Assembly: GCA_002049455.2 (NCBI GenBank)
Contig: KV918870.1
Coordinates: forward strand, 62,001 to 126,000
Reading direction: 5' to 3'
Source of the DNA: Porphyra umbilicalis
Lineage: Eukaryota > Rhodophyta > Bangiophyceae > Bangiales > Bangiaceae
Length of the DNA: 64,000 nucleotides
Positions 11,490 to 20,467 of the stretch are shown one piece after another. The position numbers and the translations under genes are program-made. The stretch's first letter is position 1. Each line of letters begins with the position of its first letter. Below the pieces are notes generated by a model, which made no database searches, was not told where the DNA came from, and saw only the letters and a program-made list of their open reading frames with translations.

Positions 11490-12233
11490 CACGCCTAGTC
11501 AAGAGGGCCTAAAAGCGGACATCTGGGTTTTTCATGTGAATCCGTCCTTCCATTGGTGATTCCCTCATCATGCCAGGGGCTCGCTTCACCTCATTGGTGG
11601 ACGAGCGTACTGACATGGTCCAGGTGGAAATATAAAATAAGTTTCGAATGGGCTTGACGTGGCACTCAGCACCCAATCAACAGACGCTTGGACAATAACT
11701 ATCTGATCTCTCGATGAAACAAAGCGGCTCCGGTGGACGCATTCGGCAACATTTTCGATAGCAGTTTTATATTTCTGCTCGTCAGAGTCCACCCTCCCAA
11801 TCCGACACCACCGCCAGAGCTACCGGTACGGCATCCATAGAGCCTTTACATACCATGTAGCCACCTCTCCTATCCTTTGGGACTCTGCACATGCTGTCTG
11901 ACGTTCTTTTTGCAGCCGTAGTGGCCTGTACGATGTCTCTGGGAGGCCTCCCAAGTGCGAAAGAGAGGTGGCCATAGCGGGAAAACAAGCAGGGGTCCCA
12001 GGGGTCCTGTTGGGGTCCTCGACATCATCACGTAGTCTAGTAGCGTTTGCAGAAAAAAGCAATGAAAAAGACGTGTGCTGCACTGAGAAACTGGGTGGTC
12101 GAGCTCGTAGGCCGAAGCCTTCAGAAGCATGCTGCAGAGAGGGGCCGGACTGTCCGAATGAGACGTGTCGTCTGAATATATTCACAAAAAACTGTAATGA
12201 CGAATACACCATGTCCGCCCTTGACTAGGCGTG
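11490..12233. mobile_element. Non-autonomous TIR element with possible 4-bp target duplication
   Basis: The left end CACGCCTAGTCAAG (11490-11503) is repeated in inverted form at the right end (12220-12233). A second inverted match, GCGGACAT, lies just inside both ends. GCGG directly flanks both sides (11486-11489 and 12234-12237), a candidate target duplication. The interior of about 740 bp is distinctly lower in GC than the surroundings and has no transposase-like frame. It is inserted just upstream of the zinc-finger gene. Confidence 0.55.
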
Positions 12234-12458
12234 GCGGGCGGGGGAGTGGAAGCCGCGGCACGCACGGGCACCGCGGGGGGGGGGGGGCGACACCGCTACC
12301 ACCCACCCCGCTTGCCGATGGCTGGGGGCAGGCTCGAGACGGGGGCGCTAACGCGAGCCGCTGGCCCGCCGCGCATCGCTGGCGCGGGGGGGGTGGGCTG
12401 GTGGCGGCTCTGAGATCGACTCCAAGTCGAGGTGCGCGGAGAGTACCGGTAATGCCAG

Positions 12459-12575
12459 GGTTGGATTGTATATTAGTAGGGTTGGATCGTGTAGTTGGGG
12501 TTGGATCGTGTATTAGGTACCACTAATGGTGTGCTAAGAGAGCGTGTGGCAAAAAAGCCGCGGGTTTGAACCCCG
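12459..12575 (+). repeat. Three tandem ~20-bp units followed by a pol III B-box-like motif
   Basis: GGGTTGGATYGTGTA-type units occur three times at about 12459-12520. At 12561-12573 lies GGGTTTGAACCCC, close to the tRNA T-arm/B-box consensus. No acceptor stem or anticodon arm can be folded around it, so this is not an intact tRNA gene. A tRNA-derived short interspersed element is possible but unproven. Confidence 0.35.
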
Positions 12576-12783
12576 GATCGCCCGCAAAGAAGCCAGGCGC
12601 TATCAGGGCGTGCGGCTATCAGAGCGCGCGCGCCCCCCACCTCCGCTACGCCCCCACCGCCTCCATATAGGGCGCTGCGCGCCTGATGTAGGGCGCACTT
12701 TTTGGGCGCCCCGCACGCTCCATGGGGGCGCCTGTGCAGTGTTTCCCGGGGCAAATCCTAGAGGCAGCCACGCTCCGCTCTGC

Positions 12784-12885
12784 GCGAAAAACGCAGTGTC
12801 ATCTCGGCACCCTCGGGGCCCGGCTCCGGCGCTCCGCGCCTACGCTCGGGCCCCGAGGGTGCCTCGCTGACACTGCGTTTTTCGC
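12784..12885. repeat. 102-bp near-perfect hairpin
   Basis: The arms begin GCGAAAAACGCAGTGTCA and continue, after a short mismatched spacer, with GCACCCTCGGGGCCCG. Both blocks recur in reverse complement on the right side (CGGGCCCCGAGGGTGC and TGACACTGCGTTTTTCGC). The loop is about 24 bases. It could be a tiny foldback transposon or a transcribed hairpin. No target duplication is seen. Confidence 0.7.
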
Positions 12886-12933
12886 CGCAGTGCTCGCTAC
12901 CAAATTTATATAGAAAGATGACCCGTGCATTCC

Positions 12934-15900
12934 GGGACATCTGCTTGATTTGGCGGCGTGCTGTGATTGGACACGAAGCCTTGGATCGATATTCATCGCA
13001 TCAAACCCCCCTTTCCAAGGCTGGCATTATCTGAGTTGGCGCGGAGGGCGCCGCTGGGAGGGGGTCACTGAAAACGCGTTCGCGAAAACACCCTGGACTT
13101 GCGAAACGACAGAACCGGTTTCACACGGCGAAAGATAGACAAGAGTGTCACGAGCATCTTCTGAGGGTGTCTTCGGACAAGAGGGCAACGCGGCTCAGAC
13201 ACAAGGCTACCTACACCTACGCTACTGTTCCGCCACACCAAAAGAGACTCCTTGTCTTGTTTCCTCCCCTTTCTCACCCACACCACAGGGCGGCCACCGT
13301 GAAAGCCCCGTACCATCGCCCTTGCGCCATATCCGCCGCACAGACAGCGCGCGAGAACGACGCGGACCAGCGGGGCGACCGCGGGGGGCGTAGACCCCCC
13401 CCCCACCCCGTCTCCACGAGTTCCCACGTGCGTGGCGCCGGATGCAAGCCTCGCATCCCCCGCGTCGGCGTGGCGCCCGGCGCCGGCACCCATCGCGCCG
13501 TCGCGCCTCCACCGGTCCGCCGTCGGCGGCGCGGCCGCGCGTGCGCGGCCGCGGTGGCGCGCCGTTGCCGCACCGCCCGCGCGCCCACGCGCGGTTTCTC
13601 GGGCGGGGGCAGCGCGAGGTGCTGTTTTGCAGCACATTCGCTCAGGCGCACCTCTCTGTGTCACCACACGACGCAACCCCATCGCCTCGCTCCCGGCGAA
13701 CCACTTCCCCCTCCCCCCACCCGCCACCGCCGTCGTGCCCAACACCCAAACAACTGCGCGCGGACGGCAACCCGTTGGCCCCCTCCCTCAACCGGGCACC
13801 CCCATTCCTTTTGTCGTTGCGGTCGTCCCCCCCCCCCCGGCCACGGTGCTCTTCGTCCCGTCCATCCTCCTCGGCCCCCCGTCACGGCGATCCTCTTCGA
13901 TGGCCCCGCCACAGGCGCTTGCGTGTGGCTCGTCGTGAATCTCACTTGACGCTCCCTGCACTCATAGTGTCTGTTCGACGTGGCCACTCTTTTGTCTCCC
14001 GCTGGCCTCCGCGTTGTTCCCTCGCTTGGCGCTGCTCTCGGAGCTCCGTAGAGGGGCAAGGGCACCGGCGGCACCAGAGGCGGGTGCAGCTCCCACTGGG
14101 AGCCCCGCTTTGCCCCACCGTCGGTCGTCGAAGCGGGGGCGCTTGCTGATTTGATGTTTGGGTTGGGCGAGGCGGCTACGCGGTGTCACTGCACGTGCGA
14201 CAGGACTGTTTCTCCCGCCCCTCACGCTCGATGTGCATCACTGCCGTGCTGTCGCGCGGCGTGACCCCGCTTTCCGCCACCGTTGGCGTCTGTGGGCCCT
14301 CTTGGTGACGGTTGCAGGCAGCACCGGCGCCACGGTTGTCGCGCGGCGGGACACGCGGTCGACACTGGGCATGGCCGTCGCCCCGGTCGTCGGCGTCGGG
14401 TCGGGGCTCGCCGCCTGGGGGGCGCCTCCCTCTCGGGACGGAACGTCCCCCGCCGCGGACGGCGGCGCCCACCTCCACCCCGCTCCCTCCTCCATCCCCG
14501 AGGCCGGATGTGGCGGTGCTGCCGTCATGGGCGGTGGTGGCGCCGCGGACGGGCAGTCCCAGTTTCAGCAGCCACGGCGGCGGCGGCGACGGGCTCCGCC
14601 CGTGTCTGCCCGCCCAGAGCGCCCACCGCTACACCTCTAGACGAGTCGTCGTGGGGAAGAAGAGGCGGCGGTAGACGATATTCCCTTCCCTTCCCAACGT
14701 GCAATGGTTGCATGCGATGCGATGCGACGGAGACGTGTCGGCACCGTCTCTCCGATCGCGGCGCGGAGGGGGGACAGTCACACGGCGGTGGCGTCGGCGA
14801 CGGTGGCGGCGGCGGTGGCCACAACGACGGTGGGGGGCGGTGTCGCCCAACTGTTTGGGGTGGGGGGACCCCAACCCCGCCATCACGTCCCCCGTGCGGG
14901 AGTACCTACCGCATTCCGGTCGGCCGGGCGTGCGGCTGCGACGGCGGCCGACCGCTTCGGTCCCTTGATGGCCTGCCCTGCCGTTGGCTGCCGGCCGGCG
15001 ACGTGGACGCGGTGAGTCATCCCGTCGGGCGGCCACCGCGCTGGGGGGGGGGCGTATGGGGGGGCGCCACGGCGGCGCGGCCGCCCGTCGACGTCTGCTC
15101 TGCGCCGTGGCGCATCTCGCGCGTGGGGCCTCCCCTTCGTGCTCAACGGCCGGCGTCGGCGCCCGTCGCGCCCAGCTGCCCCGGTCACCGTTACGGCCGG
15201 GCGGCTCTGACGGTCGAGACGGACAACAGCAACTGGACGCTCGCGGCATTTTGCGTGGCTGGCGTCGCCGCCGCTTGTTCTATGGTCACTCACGAGCGCC
15301 TGTTCTTCAACTTAACCGCCCGCGCTGTGTCGCTCAGCCTCGTTATGCGGTTCAAATCCATTGGTTCTCCATGGCGACGTCGTTGCGTGTGAACCCCAGC
15401 TTCGATGCAAAAGTGTTGGTAGCCCTGCGCTTGCCCGAGAGCTGCGGCGGCCGCGTGTCGTGTTGGCCGTCTGAGACGCAGGCGCCGATCTATGAGACAA
15501 TCTCCGAGGTGGATGCGGCGACCCGGGGCCGACAGTTTCTTTTTTGACGGCTTCGCCGGCTGCACGGCCGACGGCGGGGCCGACAGCTCCTTTGTCTACG
15601 GCGCCCCCGACCGCTGAGCCGACATCCGGGCCGGCTGTCGCCCCCACGGCGGTGCTGCCGTTCGCGTCGCCGTGCGCCTCCCCGCCCTCGGGATCCTTTG
15701 GCGGCGGTTGGCGGTCGTGCACGGTGGCCGCCTCTTGTGTCGCCAAGAGATGTGCAACTTGACCGTCGCGGAGCAGACGGCGTTTGCCCGTTGGGCGCCT
15801 TGGGGGTGTCGGCAATGATGCGCTCGACCCCCAAGGCCGAGGTGTTCGGCGCGTGGGCGTTCATCTCGTTGCACCCACACTCCCTCATCGGGCTGGAGGA

Positions 15901-16090
15901 CACCTTCTGCGCCGTCGACCCGTCAATGCAGGGACCGTGTTGAGTTTTCTCCTTGGACGTGGCGGAGCGGGCAGTGTCGTCGGGGTGGGCAGCCAACGTC
16001 CTCGTCGGCAGCGCGCCCGGCGGGTGCATTCGGGACGGGCCGTCGTCGATCCGTCTTTGACGGCGGGGGGGTGGCCCCTGTGATCGTGGC
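12934..16090. other. Gene-poor stretch without recognisable gene
   Basis: Several open frames of 100-370 codons occur on both strands (for example plus 13432-13938 and minus 13065-13745). None shows a domain, signal peptide with conserved downstream sequence, or transposase motif. Base composition alternates between high and moderate GC. This may be old transposon sequence. No feature could be supported. Confidence 0.4.
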
Positions 16091-16154
16091 GGACCGGGGG
16101 TGCCCACCAGTCCGCTCGCGTCGCTTGGCCGGGGGGCAGGCGCGGCTTCAACCT

Positions 16155-16340
16155 CTTCCAATCCCGCAAGCTCACTCTCGTCTTCAAACTCTTCCAATCC
16201 CGCAAGCTCAATATCGTCTTCAAACTCCGCCAATCCCGCAAGCTCTTCTTCGGCTTCAAACTCAGCCAGTCCCGCAAGCTCTTCCTATTCTTCATACTCG
16301 GCCAGCCCCGCAAGCTCTTTATATTCTCCAAATTCTGTGT
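16155..16340. repeat. 36-bp minisatellite, about five copies
   Basis: Units beginning CTTCCAATCCCGCAAGCTCA repeat with a 36-bp period from 16155, becoming more divergent to the right. Because the period is a multiple of three, both strands stay open: Ser/Asn/Pro/Ala-rich on plus (SNPASS), and an acidic Leu-rich 12-mer (ELAGLEEFEDES) on minus. It lies directly upstream of the seryl-tRNA synthetase fragment. Which strand, if any, is translated is unclear. Confidence 0.8.
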
Positions 16341-16393
16341 ATTCTCTAAACTCTGTCAATTCTCCAAACCAAACCGCTCTCCCCGTTTCGACA

Positions 16394-16697
16394 ATGGGAC
16401 CCACCTGTATGGCCTTTGTACAGCCATGCCTCACACTGCACTTCCACGGCGCCGCCAGTGCGGCAAGAAAGAATTTGTCGTGGCTCAGCGGTGGCGCCCG
16501 CCACACCCCCGCCACCACGCGCCAGCGACTCCCCCCCCCCGGCGTGCGTGGCCTCCGTGGCGCCGTCCCCGCCGGGGCCGTGGACATGCGCTGGGTCAAG
16601 GACAATATTGACAAGGTCAAGGCAAACGTCACCGCCCGCGCTGTCGCTGTAGATGTTGACACAGCCGTCTCCCTCTACGACGCCTATCTCGCCCTCG
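16394..16697 (+). pseudogene. 5' fragment of organellar-type seryl-tRNA synthetase
   Basis: From about 16577 the plus strand encodes VDMRWVKDNIDKVKANVTAR followed by a segment ending VSLYDAYLAL. This matches the first helix-turn-helix of the N-terminal tRNA-binding domain of organellar/bacterial SerRS (family pattern: hydrophobic-D-F/R-W-hydrophobic-R/K-E/D-N). The preceding MAFVQPCLTLHFHGAASAAR has the look of an organelle targeting peptide. After 16697 similarity stops abruptly and the frame continues in unrelated sequence. The next part of the same domain is on the opposite strand near 32.3-32.5 kb. The two pieces share 24 identical bases (16674-16697 versus 32474-32497). No catalytic domain is present, so it cannot encode an active enzyme. 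Confidence 0.7.
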
Positions 16698-17031
16698 GCG
16701 ACATTCTCGCTCCATGCGTGCAATGGACCTGCCACGAGTTCCCAAATCCGGTGCAGCTTCAGCTGTCTCGGAAAAATTGTTTCAGAAAGCCCATGTCCCT
16801 CTTGAGAAGGTCCCTCAGGCCCGCCGGGCCTCCGCTGTAATCGTGGATTGGTCATGTTCGAGGGACTTTCAACAGCGCATGTGCAAAAGAGACAGCAATG
16901 GAGATCAAAAGAGGCACATGTGAGATGCCGATGGAACTATTGGTCCCGCGGGTGTGCTAGGTTTTTGGTGGAACGACTGTATTCGCCGCAGGTCGTCGCG
17001 CAGCTCCAGCGTCGCATCGTCCAGCAGTGCA

Positions 17032-17940
17032 ATGACCCCGACCGACATTGATCCTCCAAGAAGCACCTCGGACGACTACTTATCGGCAGAGGAAGTTCCA
17101 CCCGCTGCTGACGGCGCCGGGGACAAGCGGCAAGACTTACGCAACCTGTTTATCGAATCATTGCGGAACCAGACGCCGGTTGCGATGCTCGGGCGAATGG
17201 AGTACGGCTGGACGATAAGTGGGCGCGTCCTGCGGTGGTTCCATGACATGAGGGATGCGGACAGGTCCACGCCCGTGTTTTCCGGCGACGAGGACATTGC
17301 CGACACGGCGCGCTTCGACACACCGGCACTGAAGCGCGTAGTCTTCGAGATTAGCACAGCCAACGGCGCAGAGATGAGCCGCGACGAAGCCTGCAACCTC
17401 TACGTCATCCTTCACGCGGAGGAAAAGGCGGCTGGTTCGGATGGTGAAGTTGGCGGCCGCTTCCCCCGCAAGACAGCATTCTGGAAGGCCATCCGCTACG
17501 AGAAGAGGCGGACGCTGAAAGCCTTGCGCAGGCGGACGGGGCCACTCGTGATCACCGGAATGACGTATCATCTACTCTACCGCGATCCGCTTGTCGTGGC
17601 TCAGGAGCTTGTGCGGCAAGTGCGGGTCGACCAGCTGCAATTGGTTGGCACCGTGCCGGACGACGCAGACAGCAATGAGGACCATGTCTGGACGGGTCCT
17701 CTCGACAGCGCCACGTTTTTCGAGAATGACAAAGACGTCAGGGAGAAGATGGCGGCTGGAACCAAGGTCCGCGGCCTCTCTGCATACTCTGACAGCACCA
17801 TCCTGACGAGCAGCGATGTTATGTCTATTGTTCTTGAGTCACATGAAGGGAGACCCTCCATCTCTCCTGTCAGTACTCTGGCAAGCGTTGCTCCACTGCG
17901 GGGGCGAGGCACCGCATTGCTAAGCTTTTCCAGTTACTGA
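17032..17940 (+). CDS. Plavaka-like transposase, N-terminal segment
   Basis: 302 codons from the ATG at 17032. It holds RVLRWFHDM and PLVITGMTYHLLYRDPL, then WTGPLDSATFFENDKDVREK and GLSAYSDSTILT. The last block corresponds to the region where this family has the catalytic-core motif with conserved Asp before S/T-x-L. The frame ends at TGA 17938-17940 although homology resumes about 45 bp later in another frame, so this is either an exon or a broken gene. Confidence 0.55.
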   Translation: MTPTDIDPPRSTSDDYLSAEEVPPAADGAGDKRQDLRNLFIESLRNQTPVAMLGRMEYGWTISGRVLRWFHDMRDADRSTPVFSGDEDIADTARFDTPALKRVVFEISTANGAEMSRDEACNLYVILHAEEKAAGSDGEVGGRFPRKTAFWKAIRYEKRRTLKALRRRTGPLVITGMTYHLLYRDPLVVAQELVRQVRVDQLQLVGTVPDDADSNEDHVWTGPLDSATFFENDKDVREKMAAGTKVRGLSAYSDSTILTSSDVMSIVLESHEGRPSISPVSTLASVAPLRGRGTALLSFSSY

Positions 17941-17972
17941 GTATTGAAGGCCACTAACCAATTTCACCCCGA

Positions 17973-18404
17973 TTGCCTGCCTCAGCCGTCCCCGCTTACC
18001 CTGTCCGACTGTGTGTCATGAACATCAAAACCAAGCGCAGGCACTGGGTAACAGTCGGGTACATCCCAATGGTGCTTCTCAAGTACGAGAGCGGTGCCAA
18101 GCAGAAGCCGTCAGCCTCGAAGGCGGAGTTGCTGCAGCGGTCATTGTATCTCATCTTCGGCCCTTGCATGAACGTGTCTCACACGGGCTGCCTCATCACC
18201 CTCCAGGATGGTACGACAAAGAAGATGTCCCCTCGCGTACCTCTCAATTATTGCGACTACCCCGAAAAGCGCAGCCAGCTGTCCCTCAAACAACACGGCG
18301 GCAAACTCGACTGCACGCTGTGCCTCGCCGACTCCCAGTCGTTTTCCGGGAGGCCAGGCCTCAACCAGCGCAAGCGGAACGTCATCGAGACGGTGACGGC
18401 TTAA
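17973..18404 (+). CDS. Plavaka-like transposase, middle segment
   Basis: Contains AYPVRLCVMNIKTKRRHW and VTVGYIPMVLLKYE, matching the family block YPV.L.. .NI......  ..GYLP. It also has LDCTLCLADSQSFSG, corresponding to the C..C motif found after that block in Plavaka-type proteins. A plausible splice acceptor (CTCAG at 17981-17985) precedes it. The frame closes at 18404 and the next conserved piece is again in a different frame. Confidence 0.5.
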   Translation: MPASAVPAYPVRLCVMNIKTKRRHWVTVGYIPMVLLKYESGAKQKPSASKAELLQRSLYLIFGPCMNVSHTGCLITLQDGTTKKMSPRVPLNYCDYPEKRSQLSLKQHGGKLDCTLCLADSQSFSGRPGLNQRKRNVIETVTA

Positions 18405-19142
18405 CTACAGGGCGCGTGTTTGTGGAAAAAGCACGGCGGGTGCGCCGAGGTGAAGGTCATTGAGAAGTCAATGGGTGTACTCTACCGGGTCCCCAATTTG
18501 GTGAGGTGGGCAGGGCTGGGATCAGGGAGCAAGCACCTCTACCAGGTCACTGGTTCTGACCGGCTCCATGTAACAGTGATGGTGTCGCCCTGTTACTTGG
18601 CATTGTGGTCTCTCTGTTTGATTGCTGACATACGTCCGTGCGCTCCTGAGTAGCATCCAACACGCGTTAACTGACACCCTGTATAACTGCCCGCTGCTTT
18701 GTGGTTTCTATTCGCGGTCGGTTTCCACCTATCGGCAACAAGTGGTCGATGTGGGTCTCTGTCGTCGCCTCTCGAATGAGTTCCACAGAACGCGGAGCTG
18801 GTGACCGAAGAGTTTGGGCTCGCTGAGGGAGCCTCGGCCGCGTCCCTGCGCAGCCCTAACAGGCGCCTCATGAACGCATGCCGAACAAACCCGGTGCCCC
18901 ACATCACTACAGGGTACACATTTCAACGGTTTTCGAACGCGCTTACGGGCAATGTGGGGACGACCTGAGCCGGGGGGGAAGACGGCGACACACATGGTGT
19001 GGGAGAAGTTGAAGAGTAATGTCCGCCTGCCGTTGGTGGATACGGAATTTAGCTTATGGACATGTCCCAAACACTCTCGTCGTGACCACGCCAGCTCTCC
19101 GTTATTTCCTTTTGTCCTCCTCTCTCTGTGTGAAGCTACTTC

Positions 19143-20195
19143 GTGTCGCCTTCAGAGAAGCAGGCCACATTGCGGGGTGCCGAGCACCGGCGCGCGCTCC
19201 GCTTTCTTCCTTTTGCTGTGGCTGCCATTCTGGGCGCCGCTGAAAGCAAGTGGAACCACTCCGTCCTTACATGGGCCATGTGTGAGCTCGCGGCTCTGCT
19301 ACGGGACATCTTTGGCTCTGCCTGCCTCGACGGAGACGTCAAGGTGAAGCGCGCGCGGGAGCTGACTGCCCTTATGGCCACCTGGGTGCACAGACACTTC
19401 CAGGGACTCTTCGGCTCGCTTCACATACGAAAGCTACACCACCTCCTCACCTATGTCCACGATGAGCTCCGCATGCGCGGCTCCCTCCTTCTACGCAACG
19501 CAGGGATTCATGAGAGCAAGCACGAGGCGGTCAAGAAGGCCTACACACGCACCAACTGGGGCCGCACGAAGCACGCGCTACAGATGCTCAAGGCGGAGCA
19601 AGTCGCTGACGTTTTGTCCTTAGAAGCCGCACACAGGGACAAAGACGATTACGTGGATGTGGCGAACAACGAATACCTGGCGGCGGGAGACCGCACGAGT
19701 GTCGCGCAACCCCCCCCGGCTGCTTTCGTGAACGCAGGAGCGCGGACGCATCTTGATGGGTCAGCAACCGCCCTTGGCGCCCGAGTGGGGGCGAGACCGG
19801 TCGTGGCAGCGGCAGTGGCAGATCACGCGGCCGCTCCTGGTCCTTGTGACTCACCTGCCCTGGATGCGCAATCCATGAGCAGCCCGCCACGACAGCGCCG
19901 CCACAGCGTGCCGGTGCGTGTTAGTGTCATCGCAGCTGAGCATTCAATTGAAGGCCGCGCGGCGTGCCTGGAGCTGACAAACAACGACGCGCTCACCATT
20001 CCTGCTGGGACGTACTTGGCAAATGGGACGGCTCTTCGCCGCGGGGGGCAGCGGCGACAGATCTTCAGGGCGTCTACGGATTACCTCGGCGGCCCGTGGC
20101 TCGACTCGGTGGAATACACGTCGGCGGACGGCGGCTACCGCGTGGGCCGCGCACGCGTTGTGATAACAGCAAGCGCACCGTCCGGCTGCTGGTAA
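19143..20195 (+). CDS. Plavaka-like transposase, C-terminal segment
   Basis: 350-codon open segment. Its first third has GAEHRRALRFLPFAVAAIL, then HFQGLFGSLHIRKLHHLLTY, VHDELRMRGSLLLRNAGIHE and SKHEAVKKAYTRTNWGR. These correspond to the conserved end of the DDE domain (K.H...HY.......G....... E..H...K..Y..TN). The remainder is Ala/Arg-rich and not conserved. A further open stretch in another frame reaches 20467. Confidence 0.6.
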   Translation: MSPSEKQATLRGAEHRRALRFLPFAVAAILGAAESKWNHSVLTWAMCELAALLRDIFGSACLDGDVKVKRARELTALMATWVHRHFQGLFGSLHIRKLHHLLTYVHDELRMRGSLLLRNAGIHESKHEAVKKAYTRTNWGRTKHALQMLKAEQVADVLSLEAAHRDKDDYVDVANNEYLAAGDRTSVAQPPPAAFVNAGARTHLDGSATALGARVGARPVVAAAVADHAAAPGPCDSPALDAQSMSSPPRQRRHSVPVRVSVIAAEHSIEGRAACLELTNNDALTIPAGTYLANGTALRRGGQRRQIFRASTDYLGGPWLDSVEYTSADGGYRVGRARVVITASAPSGCW

Positions 20196-20467
20196 TCGAG
20201 CGCCCCCGCAGAGTGCCGGCCGACAACGGGTGCCCCTTTGCGGAGTACACATGCAGGCGCAATCGATTCGACACGAAGGCATTTGGCGTGACTCCGGCAA
20301 TTGAGTGCGTCCCTGTCAACCGTGTCAAGAGCGTGCCGAGCGTGAAGCACAACTGGGTGAATTGGTTGTCCGCCTACGGCTTGGAGTTCATGACGAATGC
20401 AGAGGCGACGACGAGGCATGAGACGGCTCGGGCCCGCTTCTTTGTCAATGCTTTTATACATTTGTAG

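Larger units (their letters stand above)
17032..20467 (+). mobile_element. Plavaka-like (CACTA superfamily) transposon coding remnant
   Basis: Successive open segments on the plus strand follow the order of a Plavaka-type transposase, a lineage best known from fungi. They are an N-terminal part with SYSDST-like motif (17032-17940), a middle part with YPVRLCVMNI and GYIPMVLL (17973-18404), a short GSGSKHLYQVTGSDRLHV segment (about 18450-18590), a piece near 18960-19140, and a C-terminal part with KLHHLLTYVHDELR and HESKHEAVKKAYTRTN (19143-20195). The conserved C-terminal pattern E..H..K.AY..TN supports the family. Stops and frame changes separate the pieces. Some could be introns: branch-like CTAAC near 17956 and CTCAG at 17981-17985 precede the second piece. 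Otherwise it is decayed. Terminal repeats were not found. Confidence 0.65.

Noticed and set aside
12541..12590. Possible tRNA gene
   Set aside because: Only a T-arm/B-box-like motif is present. Acceptor, D and anticodon stems cannot be formed from the surrounding bases.
13065..13949. Overlapping 225-260-codon frames on both strands as a gene
   Set aside because: Neither strand shows a domain, periodic conservation or a targeting signal followed by ordered sequence.
15347..15365. B-box-like GGTTCAAATCC as a tRNA gene
   Set aside because: The flanking bases do not form a T stem and there is no acceptor stem; a chance match.
14283..15392. 369-codon plus-strand ORF
   Set aside because: Composition is Arg/Gly/Pro-rich without any ordered block, and alternative frames over the same DNA are equally open. 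Not supported as a gene.
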